In this document: piece after piece, positions 10,390 through 18,731 of the stretch
How positions within the stretch are numbered: position 1 is the first letter of the stretch
Layout: each line of letters begins with the position of its first letter
Assembly (NCBI RefSeq): GCF_015767275.1
Contig: NZ_JADWMY010000001.1
Coordinates: 248,001-312,000, forward strand
DNA length: 64,000 nt
Direction: 5' to 3'
Source: Herbaspirillum sp. AP02
Lineage (GTDB): Bacteria > Pseudomonadota > Gammaproteobacteria > Burkholderiales > Burkholderiaceae_D
Notes under the pieces: generated by a model
The model's database searches: none
Seen by the model: only the letters and a program-made list of their open reading frames with translations
What the model was told of the DNA's origin: nothing
Position numbers and translations under genes: made by a program

Positions 10390-11772
10390 CTAGGCGACCT
10401 TGGCGCCCGCGTTCTCCTGAAGGGCGGGCTTCTGATGCGCTGGCCTGGCCAGCCCCAGGTTCTCGCGCAAGGTCCGCCCCTCGTACTCGGTCCGGAACAG
10501 GCCGCGCCGGCGCAGTTCCGGCAACACCAGCGCAATGAAATCGTCCAGCCCCGCCGGGTGCGCCGGCGACATGATGTTGAAGCCATCGGCGCCACCGTCG
10601 CGGAACCAGGATTCGAGCAGGTCGGCAATGTCGCCCGGCGAGCCCACCACCTGCTGGTGACCACGCGCGCCGGCGATGCGCAGGTAGGTCTGGCGGATCG
10701 ACAGGCCATCGCGCCGGGCCAGGTCCACCATCAGTTGCTGGCGGCTCTTGGCGCCATTGGTGGGCGGCAGCTCGGGCAAGGGACCGTCCACCGGATAGGG
10801 GGAGAGATCGAAGCTGACCATCTGCGACAGCAACTGCACGCCGACCTCGACCGGAATCAGTTCCTGCAGAGCCTGGAACTTGTCCTGCGCCTCGGCCCGG
10901 GTGGGCGCCACCACCGGGAAGATGCCCGGCATGATCCTGATCTCGTCCGGGGAGCGGCCATAGGCGGCGGCACGCTGCTTGATGTCGGCATAGAAGCTGC
11001 GCGCTTCGTCGAAGGTCTGGTGCGCCACGAAGATCACTTCGGCGGTCCGCGCCGCCAGATCGCGCCCGGCCTCCGAAGCGCCGGCCTGCACCACCACCGG
11101 ACGCCCTTGCGGTGAGCGGGCCACGTTCAAGGGACCGCGCACCGAGAAATGCTTGCCCTGGTGGTTCAGCACGTGCAGCCTGGCCGGATCGAGATAGCGG
11201 CCGCTCTCCTTGTCGCGCAGGAAGGCATCATCTTCCCAGCTGTCCCAGAGCCCCGTGACGACCTGATGGAATTCGGCGGCACGCTCATAGCGCAGGGCGT
11301 GGTCCAGGTGTTTGACGAGATTGAAGTTTTCCGCTTCACCGTCACCACTGGAGGTGACCAGGTTCCAGCCGGCACGTCCGCCACTGATCTGGTCCAGCGA
11401 GGCGAACTTGCGGGCGATGTTGTAGGGCTCGTTGAAGGAGGTGGAGGCGGTGCCAATGAGGCCGATGCGTTCGGTCACCGCCGCCAGCGCCGAGAGCAGG
11501 GTGAGCGGCTCGAACTGGTCGGCCCGCGCCGTGCGTGACAGCGAGGCCAGATCGCGGTTGCGTACGCCCACCGAGTCGGAAATGAAGATGGCATCGAACT
11601 TGGCGGCCTCGGCCTGGCGCGCCAGTTCGACGTAGTGCGCGAAGTTGCTGCCGGCATCGGCCTGGGCGGCGGGATGGCGCCAGCCGGCGATGTGGTGGCC
11701 GGTCTGCATCAGGAAGGCGCCCAGGGCAAGTTGGCGGTTGTGGTGGCGCTGGGGGAGGGAGGTGCTGCTCAT
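10390..11772 (-). CDS. LLM flavin-dependent monooxygenase (NtaA/SnaA/DszA family)
   Basis: This 460-residue luciferase-like TIM-barrel monooxygenase has LGAFLMQTGHHIAGWRHP near the N-terminus, SLDQISGGRAGWNLVTS, and VVQAGASEAGRDLAA. The family uses FMNH2 from a partner reductase to oxidise organosulfur compounds or nitrilotriacetate. I start it at ATG 11772, because the frame upstream to 11937 is unlike the family. Lying beside the encapsulin/cysteine desulfurase operon and with a DszC-like oxygenase at 309-1490, a role in sulfur release from sulfones or sulfonates is likely. The substrate is not predictable. Confidence 0.85.
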   Translation of the reverse strand: MSSTSLPQRHHNRQLALGAFLMQTGHHIAGWRHPAAQADAGSNFAHYVELARQAEAAKFDAIFISDSVGVRNRDLASLSRTARADQFEPLTLLSALAAVTERIGLIGTASTSFNEPYNIARKFASLDQISGGRAGWNLVTSSGDGEAENFNLVKHLDHALRYERAAEFHQVVTGLWDSWEDDAFLRDKESGRYLDPARLHVLNHQGKHFSVRGPLNVARSPQGRPVVVQAGASEAGRDLAARTAEVIFVAHQTFDEARSFYADIKQRAAAYGRSPDEIRIMPGIFPVVAPTRAEAQDKFQALQELIPVEVGVQLLSQMVSFDLSPYPVDGPLPELPPTNGAKSRQQLMVDLARRDGLSIRQTYLRIAGARGHQQVVGSPGDIADLLESWFRDGGADGFNIMSPAHPAGLDDFIALVLPELRRRGLFRTEYEGRTLRENLGLARPAHQKPALQENAGAKVA

Positions 11773-11973
11773 GGCGTGTTCATCATTGAAGGTGGGCTCA
11801 AGCGATCTTGCCGGGGGCAAGCGTGGCAGGCTGGGTGGCGATGTCGGCAATATCCGGGGGCATGAGGGTTCCGGTGCGAGAAAGAACGAAACCGATACTA
11901 AGACAGCGGCAAGGATCCCGTTGCGCCCATTTTTCATGTGCTTATGCGTTTTTTCGCAGCCAGGCCCGCAGAC

Positions 11974-12000
11974 GAAAAAACGGCCGCGCGAGCGGCCGTT
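11974..12000 (-). terminator. Rho-independent terminator of the encapsulin operon
   Basis: Read on the minus strand, a 9-bp perfect GC-rich stem (AACGGCCGC paired with GCGGCCGTT, loop of 4) is followed by a T tract (complement of 11975-11980). Confidence 0.8.
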
Positions 12001-12015
12001 GCAAGGACATCAGCC

Positions 12016-12043
12016 AGGGCCTGTTCACACGAAAACAGGCCCT
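12016..12043. terminator. Second hairpin just after the cysteine desulfurase stop
   Basis: AGGGCCTGTT and AACAGGCCCT form a perfect 10-bp stem with an 8-base loop, six bases past the desulfurase stop codon. Together with the following terminator it makes a tandem pair. Confidence 0.55.
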
Positions 12044-12048
12044 AGGAA

Positions 12049-13956
12049 TCAACGACGATGGCGCTGGGCCGACAGACGTCGTACCACCGTCAGCAGGCAG
12101 TCGATCTCATCGAAGGTGTTATAGAAGGCCAGCGAAGGCCGCACCGTGGTTTCCACACCGAAGCGGCGCAGGATGGGCTGGGCGCAGTGGTGGCCGGTAC
12201 GTACAGCGATGCCCTCCTGGTTGAGCGCCTTGCCGACTTCCTCGGTGCTGTAGCCATCGAGGACGAAAGACATCACGCTGGCCTTGTGGGTGGCCGTGCC
12301 GATCAGGCGCAAGCCCTCAATCTCGCCCAGCTTGTGCATGCCGTATTCCAGCAGGGCGTGTTCGTAGGCAGCGATGTTGTCGATGCCGATGCGGTTGACG
12401 TAATCGATGGCCGCACCCAGGCCGACGGCATCGGCGATATTGCCGGTGCCGGCTTCGAAGGTGTTGGGCAACGGCTGGAACACGGTTTTCTCGAAGGTGA
12501 CATCGGCAATCATGTTGCCGCCGCCTTGCCAGGGCGGCATGTCCTCCAGCACCTCGCGCCGGCCCCACAGCGCACCGATGCCGGTCGGTCCGAACACCTT
12601 GTGACCCGAGAAGACGAAGAAATCCGCACCCAAGGCCTGCACGTCGGTGAGCATGTGCGACACCGATTGCGCTCCGTCCACCAGCGTACGGGCACCGGCC
12701 AGCCGCGCCAGTTCGACGATCTGCTTGGTCGGCGTGACGGTCCCCAGGGCGTTGGAGACCTGGGTGACCGCCACGATCCTGGTGCGCTCGTTCAGGAGCT
12801 TGGCGTATTCATCCAGCAATACCTGCCCCGAATCGTCGACCGGGATCACTCGCAGCCTGGCGCCTTTTTCGGCTGCCAGTTGCTGCCAGGGGACGATGTT
12901 GGCGTGGTGCTCCAGGTGCGAGACGATGATTTCGTCGCCCGCACCCACATGCTTGCCGCCCCAGGACTTGGCCACCAGGTTGATGGCTTCGGTGGTGCCG
13001 CGCACGAAGATGACTTCGTTCACATCCGGTGCGTTGAGGAAAGCGCGCACCCGTTCACGCGCACCTTCATAGGCATCGGTGGCGCGCGCAGCCAGTTCAT
13101 GTGCGGCGCGGTGGATATTGGAATTCTCGCGGCGATAGAACTCGCTGATGCGGTCGATTACCGATTGCGGCTTGTGCGTAGTGGCGGCGTTGTCGAACCA
13201 GATCAGTGGCCGGCCATTGACCCGCTCCTGCAGGATCGGGAAGTCGCGACGCACGGCATGTACATCGAATGCCGCGCCTTGCTGTGCGCCGGCGGGCTGG
13301 TGCACGGCATGCGGTGCCGGCTTGGCCGGAGTGACGTAGCCGCTGGGCAGTTCCACCGCGTGTAGGAAGTAATACTGCGGTGCGCTACCCGGTCCGGCCG
13401 TGGCCGAAGCCGGGGCCGGAGCAGCGTCAGGCACGGCGCCACGCGGGTGACCGTGGCCACCATCGAGGAAATAGTAGCCTGCGCTGGACGGTGCTGCCGG
13501 GCCGGGGGCTGCTGCCACCGGTGCGGCCGCCTGCGGCGCGCCGATCGCGGCACCGCCCAGGCGTGGCTCGTAGGCCGGCAGGCTGGAAAACACCTTGTCA
13601 GGCGTGCCGTTGCCGGCCGGTGCCGCTGGTGCCAGGGCGGGCGCGCGGTTGCCCAGCGTGAGCACCTGGTGCGGCGAAGAAGGGATCAGGTTCAGGCCCG
13701 GCGCCAGTCCTTGCGGAATGGCCGTACCCGGCACGCCCTGGCTGGTACCGGCAGGACTGGACAGGGGCGAAGCCGGCGGCGCGAAGTTGGCCGGCGGCTG
13801 GGCCCCCGGCACCAGGCCGGGAGACCACGCCGGTGCGCTCGGTGCGGCGAACAGCTCGTTGGCCAGCCGCGCCAGCAGCGCCGGATCGAACGGCGCGGCC
13901 GAGGCGTCCTGGCCCGGCAAGCCGGCGTCCTGGGATGCGGGAGTGAGGATGCTCAC
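12049..13956 (-). CDS. Encapsulin-cargo cysteine desulfurase with N-terminal loading domain
   Basis: This 635-residue protein has two parts. Residues 230-635 are a SufS-type (group II) cysteine desulfurase: PLP lysine Lys453 in SGHKVFGPTG and catalytic Cys591 in RTGHHCAQP. It converts cysteine to alanine and sulfane sulfur. Residues 1-228 are Pro/Ala-rich and probably disordered, with islands LLARLANELF (27-36), YYFLDGGHGHP (161-171) and YYFLHAVELP (195-204). Such extensions are known to load the enzyme into family 2A encapsulin shells, and the shell gene lies 12 bases upstream. Translation starts at GTG 13956, with AAGAGG 8 bases upstream. Two hairpins follow. Confidence 0.93.
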   Translation of the reverse strand: MSILTPASQDAGLPGQDASAAPFDPALLARLANELFAAPSAPAWSPGLVPGAQPPANFAPPASPLSSPAGTSQGVPGTAIPQGLAPGLNLIPSSPHQVLTLGNRAPALAPAAPAGNGTPDKVFSSLPAYEPRLGGAAIGAPQAAAPVAAAPGPAAPSSAGYYFLDGGHGHPRGAVPDAAPAPASATAGPGSAPQYYFLHAVELPSGYVTPAKPAPHAVHQPAGAQQGAAFDVHAVRRDFPILQERVNGRPLIWFDNAATTHKPQSVIDRISEFYRRENSNIHRAAHELAARATDAYEGARERVRAFLNAPDVNEVIFVRGTTEAINLVAKSWGGKHVGAGDEIIVSHLEHHANIVPWQQLAAEKGARLRVIPVDDSGQVLLDEYAKLLNERTRIVAVTQVSNALGTVTPTKQIVELARLAGARTLVDGAQSVSHMLTDVQALGADFFVFSGHKVFGPTGIGALWGRREVLEDMPPWQGGGNMIADVTFEKTVFQPLPNTFEAGTGNIADAVGLGAAIDYVNRIGIDNIAAYEHALLEYGMHKLGEIEGLRLIGTATHKASVMSFVLDGYSTEEVGKALNQEGIAVRTGHHCAQPILRRFGVETTVRPSLAFYNTFDEIDCLLTVVRRLSAQRHRR

Positions 13957-13968
13957 GTTGGCGGCCTC

Positions 13969-14901
13969 TTATTTGTAGGTGTCGGGATAGTCGTGGTACT
14001 TGTTGATCTCGACATCGTCCAGCACCGCCAGGGCATCGGTGGTCAGCACGGCCAGCGAGCAATACAGCGAGATCAGGTAAGAGGCGATGGCGTGATTGTT
14101 GATGCCCATGAAGCGCACCGACAGGCCCGGGCTCTGTTCACCCGGCAGGCCCGGCTGGTACAGACCGACCACGCCCTGGCGCTTGTCGCCCACGCGCAGC
14201 AGCAGGATCTTGCTCTTGCCGTCGGCCACCGGCACCTTGTCGGAAGGGATCAGTGGCACGCCGCGCCAGGTGATGAATTGCGAACCGAACAGGCTGATGG
14301 TCGGCGGCGGGGTGCCACGACGGGTGGCTTCGCGGCCGAAGGCGGCAATGGCCAGCGGGTGCGCCAGGAAGAAGGCGGGCTCTTTCCAGACCTTGGTCAG
14401 CAGTTCGTCCAGGTCGTCCGGAGTCGGCGCGCCGGTCAGCGGGAAGATGCGCTGCTCTTCGGTGACCTGGGCCAGCAGGCCGTAGTCGGGGTTGTTGATG
14501 AGTTCGCTTTCCTGGTTTTCCTTGATGGTCTCGATGGTCAGGCGCAGTTGTTCCTTGATCTGGTCATGCGGGCTGCTGTACAGATCGGACACGCGGGTAT
14601 GCACATCCAGCACGGTGGAGACGGCATTGAGGAAGAATTCGCGCGGCTGTTCTTCGTAATCCACGAAGGTGCGCGGCAACTGGTTCTCTTCCTCGCGGGC
14701 GGTGCAGGTGACCTTGATCGATTCGGGGTTCTTGACCTTGTTGAGGCGATAGATACCGGCTTCGACCGGGACCCATTGCAGCAGATGCGTGAGCCAGCGT
14801 GGGCTGATGGTTTCCAGCTGGGGTGCGGTCTTGGTGGCATTGGCGAGTTGCCGTGCTGCATTATCGCCGAGTGCGGTGGTACCGCCGACAGTTGCGGACA
14901 T
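13969..14901 (-). CDS. Family 2A encapsulin shell protein (SrpI-like)
   Basis: This 310-residue HK97-fold protein resembles SrpI of cyanobacteria and the family 2A encapsulins, with an N-terminal arm (about 1-35) and segments such as SPRWLTHLLQWVPVEAGIYR and LFGSQFITWRGVPLIPSDK. These proteins assemble into icosahedral compartments that enclose cysteine desulfurase. The start codon has GGAG about 8 bases upstream. It is the penultimate gene of rhodanese, serine acetyltransferase, XRE, shell, desulfurase, in one direction. The whole set looks like a sulfur storage/mobilisation device. It is not a phage capsid, since no phage genes are nearby. Confidence 0.93.
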   Translation of the reverse strand: MSATVGGTTALGDNAARQLANATKTAPQLETISPRWLTHLLQWVPVEAGIYRLNKVKNPESIKVTCTAREEENQLPRTFVDYEEQPREFFLNAVSTVLDVHTRVSDLYSSPHDQIKEQLRLTIETIKENQESELINNPDYGLLAQVTEEQRIFPLTGAPTPDDLDELLTKVWKEPAFFLAHPLAIAAFGREATRRGTPPPTISLFGSQFITWRGVPLIPSDKVPVADGKSKILLLRVGDKRQGVVGLYQPGLPGEQSPGLSVRFMGINNHAIASYLISLYCSLAVLTTDALAVLDDVEINKYHDYPDTYK

Positions 14902-14977
14902 CTGGACTCCGTAAGAGAGAGGTTGCGGGGAATGGGGTGAATGAACAGGCGAAGTGTCGGGGCTCAGACGCTGCGGC

Positions 14978-15310
14978 TCAACATGCTATAGCCATCAACT
15001 GCAAGCCGCGCACCAGGTTCTGCTGGTTGATCCGTTCGCCATGGGTGACCAGGGCCGAGGGCGAGAGGGTGAGGGCGGTCGCCAGCTTCTCCACCGTCAC
15101 CAGCGAGGCAATCGCGGTACCGCGCTCGATCTCGCCGATATAGGAGCGGTTCAGGTTGGAGTTTTCGGCCAGCCTTTCCTGCGACCAGCCACGCTCGCGC
15201 CGCAGCTGGCGCACACCGATGCCAAAGCTTTGCACCAGTGCACTGGTCAGGGCCTCTTCGTCCCCTTGCCGGGCGGTACTTGCCTGCGTGCTCATGACTG
15301 CCTCGCTCAT
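14978..15310 (-). CDS. XRE-family helix-turn-helix regulator
   Basis: This 110-residue protein is essentially one Cro/CI-type HTH domain (RRERGWSQERLAENSNLNRSYIGEIERG, shown in part: WSQERLAENSNLNRSYIGEI) at about residues 34-90. It overlaps the stop of the serine acetyltransferase gene by four bases (ATGA), so it is translated in the same operon, 76 bases upstream of the encapsulin start. A position inside the operon suggests autoregulation or local control of the shell and cargo genes. A second Met at residue 6 is an alternative start. Confidence 0.85.
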   Translation of the reverse strand: MSEAVMSTQASTARQGDEEALTSALVQSFGIGVRQLRRERGWSQERLAENSNLNRSYIGEIERGTAIASLVTVEKLATALTLSPSALVTHGERINQQNLVRGLQLMAIAC

Positions 15311-16233
15311 GCCGCAGCGGCGCTGGTCTGCGCCAATGCGTCTTCGCGCGACGCCGCCTGCGAGATGTAGGCCCCGGCCGGCACGTCATGGGTCAGCCAG
15401 ACGTTACCGCCGATGACCGCACCCCGTCCCAGACGGATGCGTCCCAGGATGGTGGCACCGGCATAGATCACGACATCATCCTCGACGATGGGATGGCGTG
15501 CCCGGCCTTTTTCGAGCTTGCCTTCGGCGTCGGTGGGGAAGCGCTTGGCCCCCAGCGTCACGGCCTGGTAGATGCGCACGTTGTTGCCGATGATGGCGGT
15601 CTCGCCGATCACCACGCCGGTGCCGTGGTCGATGAAAAAGCCGGTGCCGATCTGCGCACCGGGATGGATGTCGATGCCGGTGGCGGCATGCGCCAGTTCG
15701 GCGATGATGCGCGCCAGCAGGGGCAAGCCGAGCTGGTACAGGCGATGTGCCAGACGGTAGTGGATCATGGCCAGCGTGCCGGGATAGCACAGCAGCACTT
15801 CATCCACGCTGCGTGCGGCAGGGTCGCCCTGATAGGCGGCCAGCACGTCGGTATCGAGCTGGCTGCGGATCTGCGGCAGCGACGCACCGAAGGCCCGGGT
15901 GATGGAGATGGCGTCCTGTTCCAGGTTGGGCGTAGGTTGGCCGGTCAGTCCGGCGCTGTACTTCAGTTCCAGCCGCACCTGCCCCAGCAGCGCATGCAGC
16001 GCGGCATCCAGGGCGTGGGCGACGTGGAAGTTCTCGCTCTCCTGGCGCAGGTCCGGCGGACCCAGGCGCATCGGGAAGAGCACCCCTTTCAGGGTGGTGA
16101 TGATGCCATCGAGCGCATCCCGCGAGGGAAACTCGCGGCCATTGGAATCATTGTTGCGTCGCTGTGCGACGCGCCAGCCCACGCGGGCTTCATGCAGGGA
16201 CTGGACGATCTGGTGGATATCGAAATTGGCCAT
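15307..16233 (-). CDS. epsC: Serine O-acetyltransferase (EpsC/SrpH type)
   Basis: This 308-residue protein has an N-terminal helical domain (1-180) and a left-handed beta-helix with hexapeptide repeats (IHPGAQIGTGFFIDHGTGVV, IGNNVRIYQAVTLGAK, VIYAGATILGRIRLGRGAVIGGNVWL). The DHGTGVVIGE motif is diagnostic of serine acetyltransferases. It makes O-acetylserine, the acceptor for sulfide in cysteine synthesis, and so can regenerate substrate for the encapsulated desulfurase. The start at 16233 is chosen from the conserved N-terminus and AAGAGAG upstream. SrpH homologues are known partners of SrpI encapsulins. Confidence 0.9.
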   Translation of the reverse strand: MANFDIHQIVQSLHEARVGWRVAQRRNNDSNGREFPSRDALDGIITTLKGVLFPMRLGPPDLRQESENFHVAHALDAALHALLGQVRLELKYSAGLTGQPTPNLEQDAISITRAFGASLPQIRSQLDTDVLAAYQGDPAARSVDEVLLCYPGTLAMIHYRLAHRLYQLGLPLLARIIAELAHAATGIDIHPGAQIGTGFFIDHGTGVVIGETAIIGNNVRIYQAVTLGAKRFPTDAEGKLEKGRARHPIVEDDVVIYAGATILGRIRLGRGAVIGGNVWLTHDVPAGAYISQAASREDALAQTSAAAA

Positions 16234-16297
16234 GGGACTCTCTTGATTGTTGTTGATGGGGGTCGCAGGCGGTGGCCGATGTGGCTGGCCTCGGTGC

Positions 16298-16804
16298 TCA
16301 GTCTTGCAGCCAGGGCAGACCGTGGAAGCGCCAACCGTCGGCCTTGCCGCGCTGCTGGCTCTCATCGAGCTCGCCTTCGAAGCCCTCCAGCACATTGAAG
16401 ATACAGGTCAGGCCGGCCTTGGTCGCGGCCTCCGCGGCGGCCACCGAACGCTTGCCGCTGCGGCACAGCAGCAGTGCCGGTACGGCCTTGCCGCCCAGCT
16501 TGTTCTCCAGTTCACGCACGAAGCGCGGGTTGCGCGAGAGCGACGTGCCGGTAGCCCAGGCCACGTGCAGACTGTTGGGAACGTGGCCGACGAACTTGCG
16601 TTCTTCTGCCGTGCGCACATCCACCAGCAGCACCTTGCCGGCCGCGACCAGGGCCCAGGCCTGCTCGGGCGCAATGCCGCCGGCATAGGGCAGGCCGGCG
16701 GCAAGGGCCTGCGCGCGGATTTCTGCCAGTTCGGGGGGCAGCTCGCGCTGGGTGGCGGGGGTGGCTTCGGCGTTCAGGGTGGCAACGGACGACAGGGAAG
16801 ACAT
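16298..16804 (-). CDS. Rhodanese-like sulfurtransferase
   Basis: This 168-residue single-domain rhodanese has VLLVDVRTAEERKFVGHVPN near the start and the active loop CRSGKR with catalytic Cys114, ending in WRFHGLPW. It moves sulfane sulfur through a persulfide. It is the first gene of the encapsulin operon and has GGAG upstream of ATG 16804. Rhodaneses are known neighbours of family 2A encapsulins and probably take sulfur from, or pass it to, the compartment. The frame upstream to 16948 is not used: it spans the likely promoter. Confidence 0.9.
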   Translation of the reverse strand: MSSLSSVATLNAEATPATQRELPPELAEIRAQALAAGLPYAGGIAPEQAWALVAAGKVLLVDVRTAEERKFVGHVPNSLHVAWATGTSLSRNPRFVRELENKLGGKAVPALLLCRSGKRSVAAAEAATKAGLTCIFNVLEGFEGELDESQQRGKADGWRFHGLPWLQD

Positions 16805-17121
16805 CTCGGGTTCTCCATGGACAGGTGATCGGGGTTCGGTGGGTCTGGCCATTTGGTGGCTATAGACGGCAATCGATGGGCTCACTGTAAAACCGCCGGT
16901 GGCTTTGGTGAACGAATAAAAAAGAGGCTTGAAAGAAGCAAAGCGCATAAGGACTTGTCATCCGATTGGGGGAGGGCTGCTCAAGGACGGCATGTCGCGG
17001 CGTATGGATGCGCACCGGCAACGACAAACGTATTAATAAATGCGAAATCGGTCGTTCCGTGCGCGGATGGCCCTGACTTACGCTGCGCGATGTTTCGAAT
17101 AACCCTCAAGGAACAACAACA
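16805..17121. promoter_or_regulatory. Divergent control region for encapsulin operon and ABC importer 1
   Basis: This gap of 317 bases without genes lies between the rhodanese (minus) and the binding protein (plus). It holds AT-rich stretches near 16913-16925 and 17028-17041 that are the best promoter candidates, but no operator I can name with confidence. A LysR-type sulfur regulator (CysB-like) site would be expected from gene content; I could not identify one by eye. Confidence 0.35.
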
Positions 17122-18720
17122 ATGCGCGCAACCCGCCGTCAATTTCTGCTCTCTTCAGGTGCCTTGCTGGTCTCGTCGGCCTGGCCCTCGATTTCCTTTT
17201 CGCAGACCGAGCCGCGCCGCGGTGGTGTGCTCAACGTCCATCTCGGTTCCGAGCAACGTATCCTCAATCCCGCGCTGCGGGCCTCCACCGGCGTCTACAT
17301 CGTCACCAGCAAGATCATCGAGTCACTGGTGGACCTGGATGCCGAGGGCAAGCCAGTGCCGCAACTGGCGACCTCCTGGACCAGTTCGGCCGATGGCAAG
17401 ACCATCACCTTCAAGCTGCGCGAGGGGGTGAACTGGCATGACGGCAAGCCTTTCACGGCCGCCGACGTGCAGTACAACGCACTGGAACTGTGGAAGAAGC
17501 AGCTCAACTACGCCACCGCCTTGCACCTGTATCTGCGCACGGTGGATACGCCTGACGCCCATACCGTGGTCTTCCGCTACGAGCGCCCGATGCCACTGGA
17601 TCTGCTGTTGCGTGCGCTGGCCGACCTCGGCTACGTGGTGCCGCGTCATGTGTACGAAAAATCCAATGTGCTGGAAAACCCGGCCAATACCGCGCCCATC
17701 GGCACCGGCCCGTTCCGGTTCGTGCAATACCAGCGCGGCCAGTACATCATTGCCGAACGCAATCCCAACTACTGGCGCCGAGGCCTGCCTTATCTGGACC
17801 GCATCGTCTGGCGCATCATCACCGACAAGTCGGCCGCCACCGCAGCGCTGGAGACCGGTTCGCTGCAACTGTCGGCCTATTCGCAACTGGCCCTGGCCGA
17901 CCTGGACCGCCTGCGCAAGAACCCCAAGTTCGAGGTACGCAGCAAGGGGCTGGAAGCCAATCTGTTCAACAACACGCTGGAATTCAACTTCCGCCGCAAG
18001 GAACTGGCCGATGTGCGGGTGCGTCGCGCCATCGTCCATGCCATCGACATCGGCTACTTCATCGACAACTTCCTGTACGGTCTGGGCAAGCCGGCCAACG
18101 GGCCGATTCCCTCGAGTTCCTCGTTCTCGCCCAAGGGCGCCAAGCCGCCTTACCCCTTCGACCCCAAGCGCGCCGACGCGCTGCTGGAAGAGGCCGGTTA
18201 CAAGCGCGGCAAGGATGGCGTGCGCTTCGCACTGAAACTGGTGCCAATCCAGAACGGCGAAGACGTGCCCCTGCTGGCCACCTTCATCCAGCAGTCGCTG
18301 GAAACCGTGGGCATCAAGGTCGAGATCGTGCAGTACGACATTGCCGGCGCGCTCACCGCCGTCTACAAGGACAGCAATTTCGACATCGCCACCGGCTGGC
18401 ACCAGTTCCGCGGCGATCCGGCGGTCTCCACCACGGTGTGGTATCGCTCCGGCAGCCCGGCCGGTGCACCCTGGACCAACCAGTACGGCTGGAAATCCGA
18501 GAAGGTCGACAAGCTCATCGACGACGCCGCCAGCGAGATCGATCCGGCCAAGCGGCGCGCGCTGTATGCGCAGTGGGTGCAGGCCGTCAACGAGGAATTG
18601 CCGATCTGGATGGCCACCGAGCGCGAGTTCTATTCGGTGGTCAGCCGCAACGTGCAGAACGGCCACAACAATGCCCGCTGGCCCTCCAGCAGCTGGCACG
18701 ATACCTGGCTCAAGGCATAA
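17122..18720 (+). CDS. Peptide-type ABC transporter substrate-binding protein (importer 1)
   Basis: This 532-residue protein is of the DppA/OppA (SBP family 5) type. It has an N-terminal export signal with a twin-Arg-like RRQFLLSSGALLVSSAW, followed by RRGGVLNVHLGSEQRILNP. Family motifs are LREGVNWHDGKPFTAADVQY, IGTGPFRFVQY and NPNYWRRGLPYLD. It would bind a peptide- or opine-like ligand, in this context perhaps a sulfur compound such as a glutathione-like molecule. It is followed by two permeases, a fused ATPase and a VOC protein. Confidence 0.88.
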   Translation: MRATRRQFLLSSGALLVSSAWPSISFSQTEPRRGGVLNVHLGSEQRILNPALRASTGVYIVTSKIIESLVDLDAEGKPVPQLATSWTSSADGKTITFKLREGVNWHDGKPFTAADVQYNALELWKKQLNYATALHLYLRTVDTPDAHTVVFRYERPMPLDLLLRALADLGYVVPRHVYEKSNVLENPANTAPIGTGPFRFVQYQRGQYIIAERNPNYWRRGLPYLDRIVWRIITDKSAATAALETGSLQLSAYSQLALADLDRLRKNPKFEVRSKGLEANLFNNTLEFNFRRKELADVRVRRAIVHAIDIGYFIDNFLYGLGKPANGPIPSSSSFSPKGAKPPYPFDPKRADALLEEAGYKRGKDGVRFALKLVPIQNGEDVPLLATFIQQSLETVGIKVEIVQYDIAGALTAVYKDSNFDIATGWHQFRGDPAVSTTVWYRSGSPAGAPWTNQYGWKSEKVDKLIDDAASEIDPAKRRALYAQWVQAVNEELPIWMATEREFYSVVSRNVQNGHNNARWPSSSWHDTWLKA

Positions 18721-18731
18721 GGGATCACGCC

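Noticed and set aside
13969..14901. Phage major capsid protein
   Set aside because: The HK97-type fold could suggest this, but there is no portal, protease or terminase nearby, and the neighbours are the known encapsulin partners.
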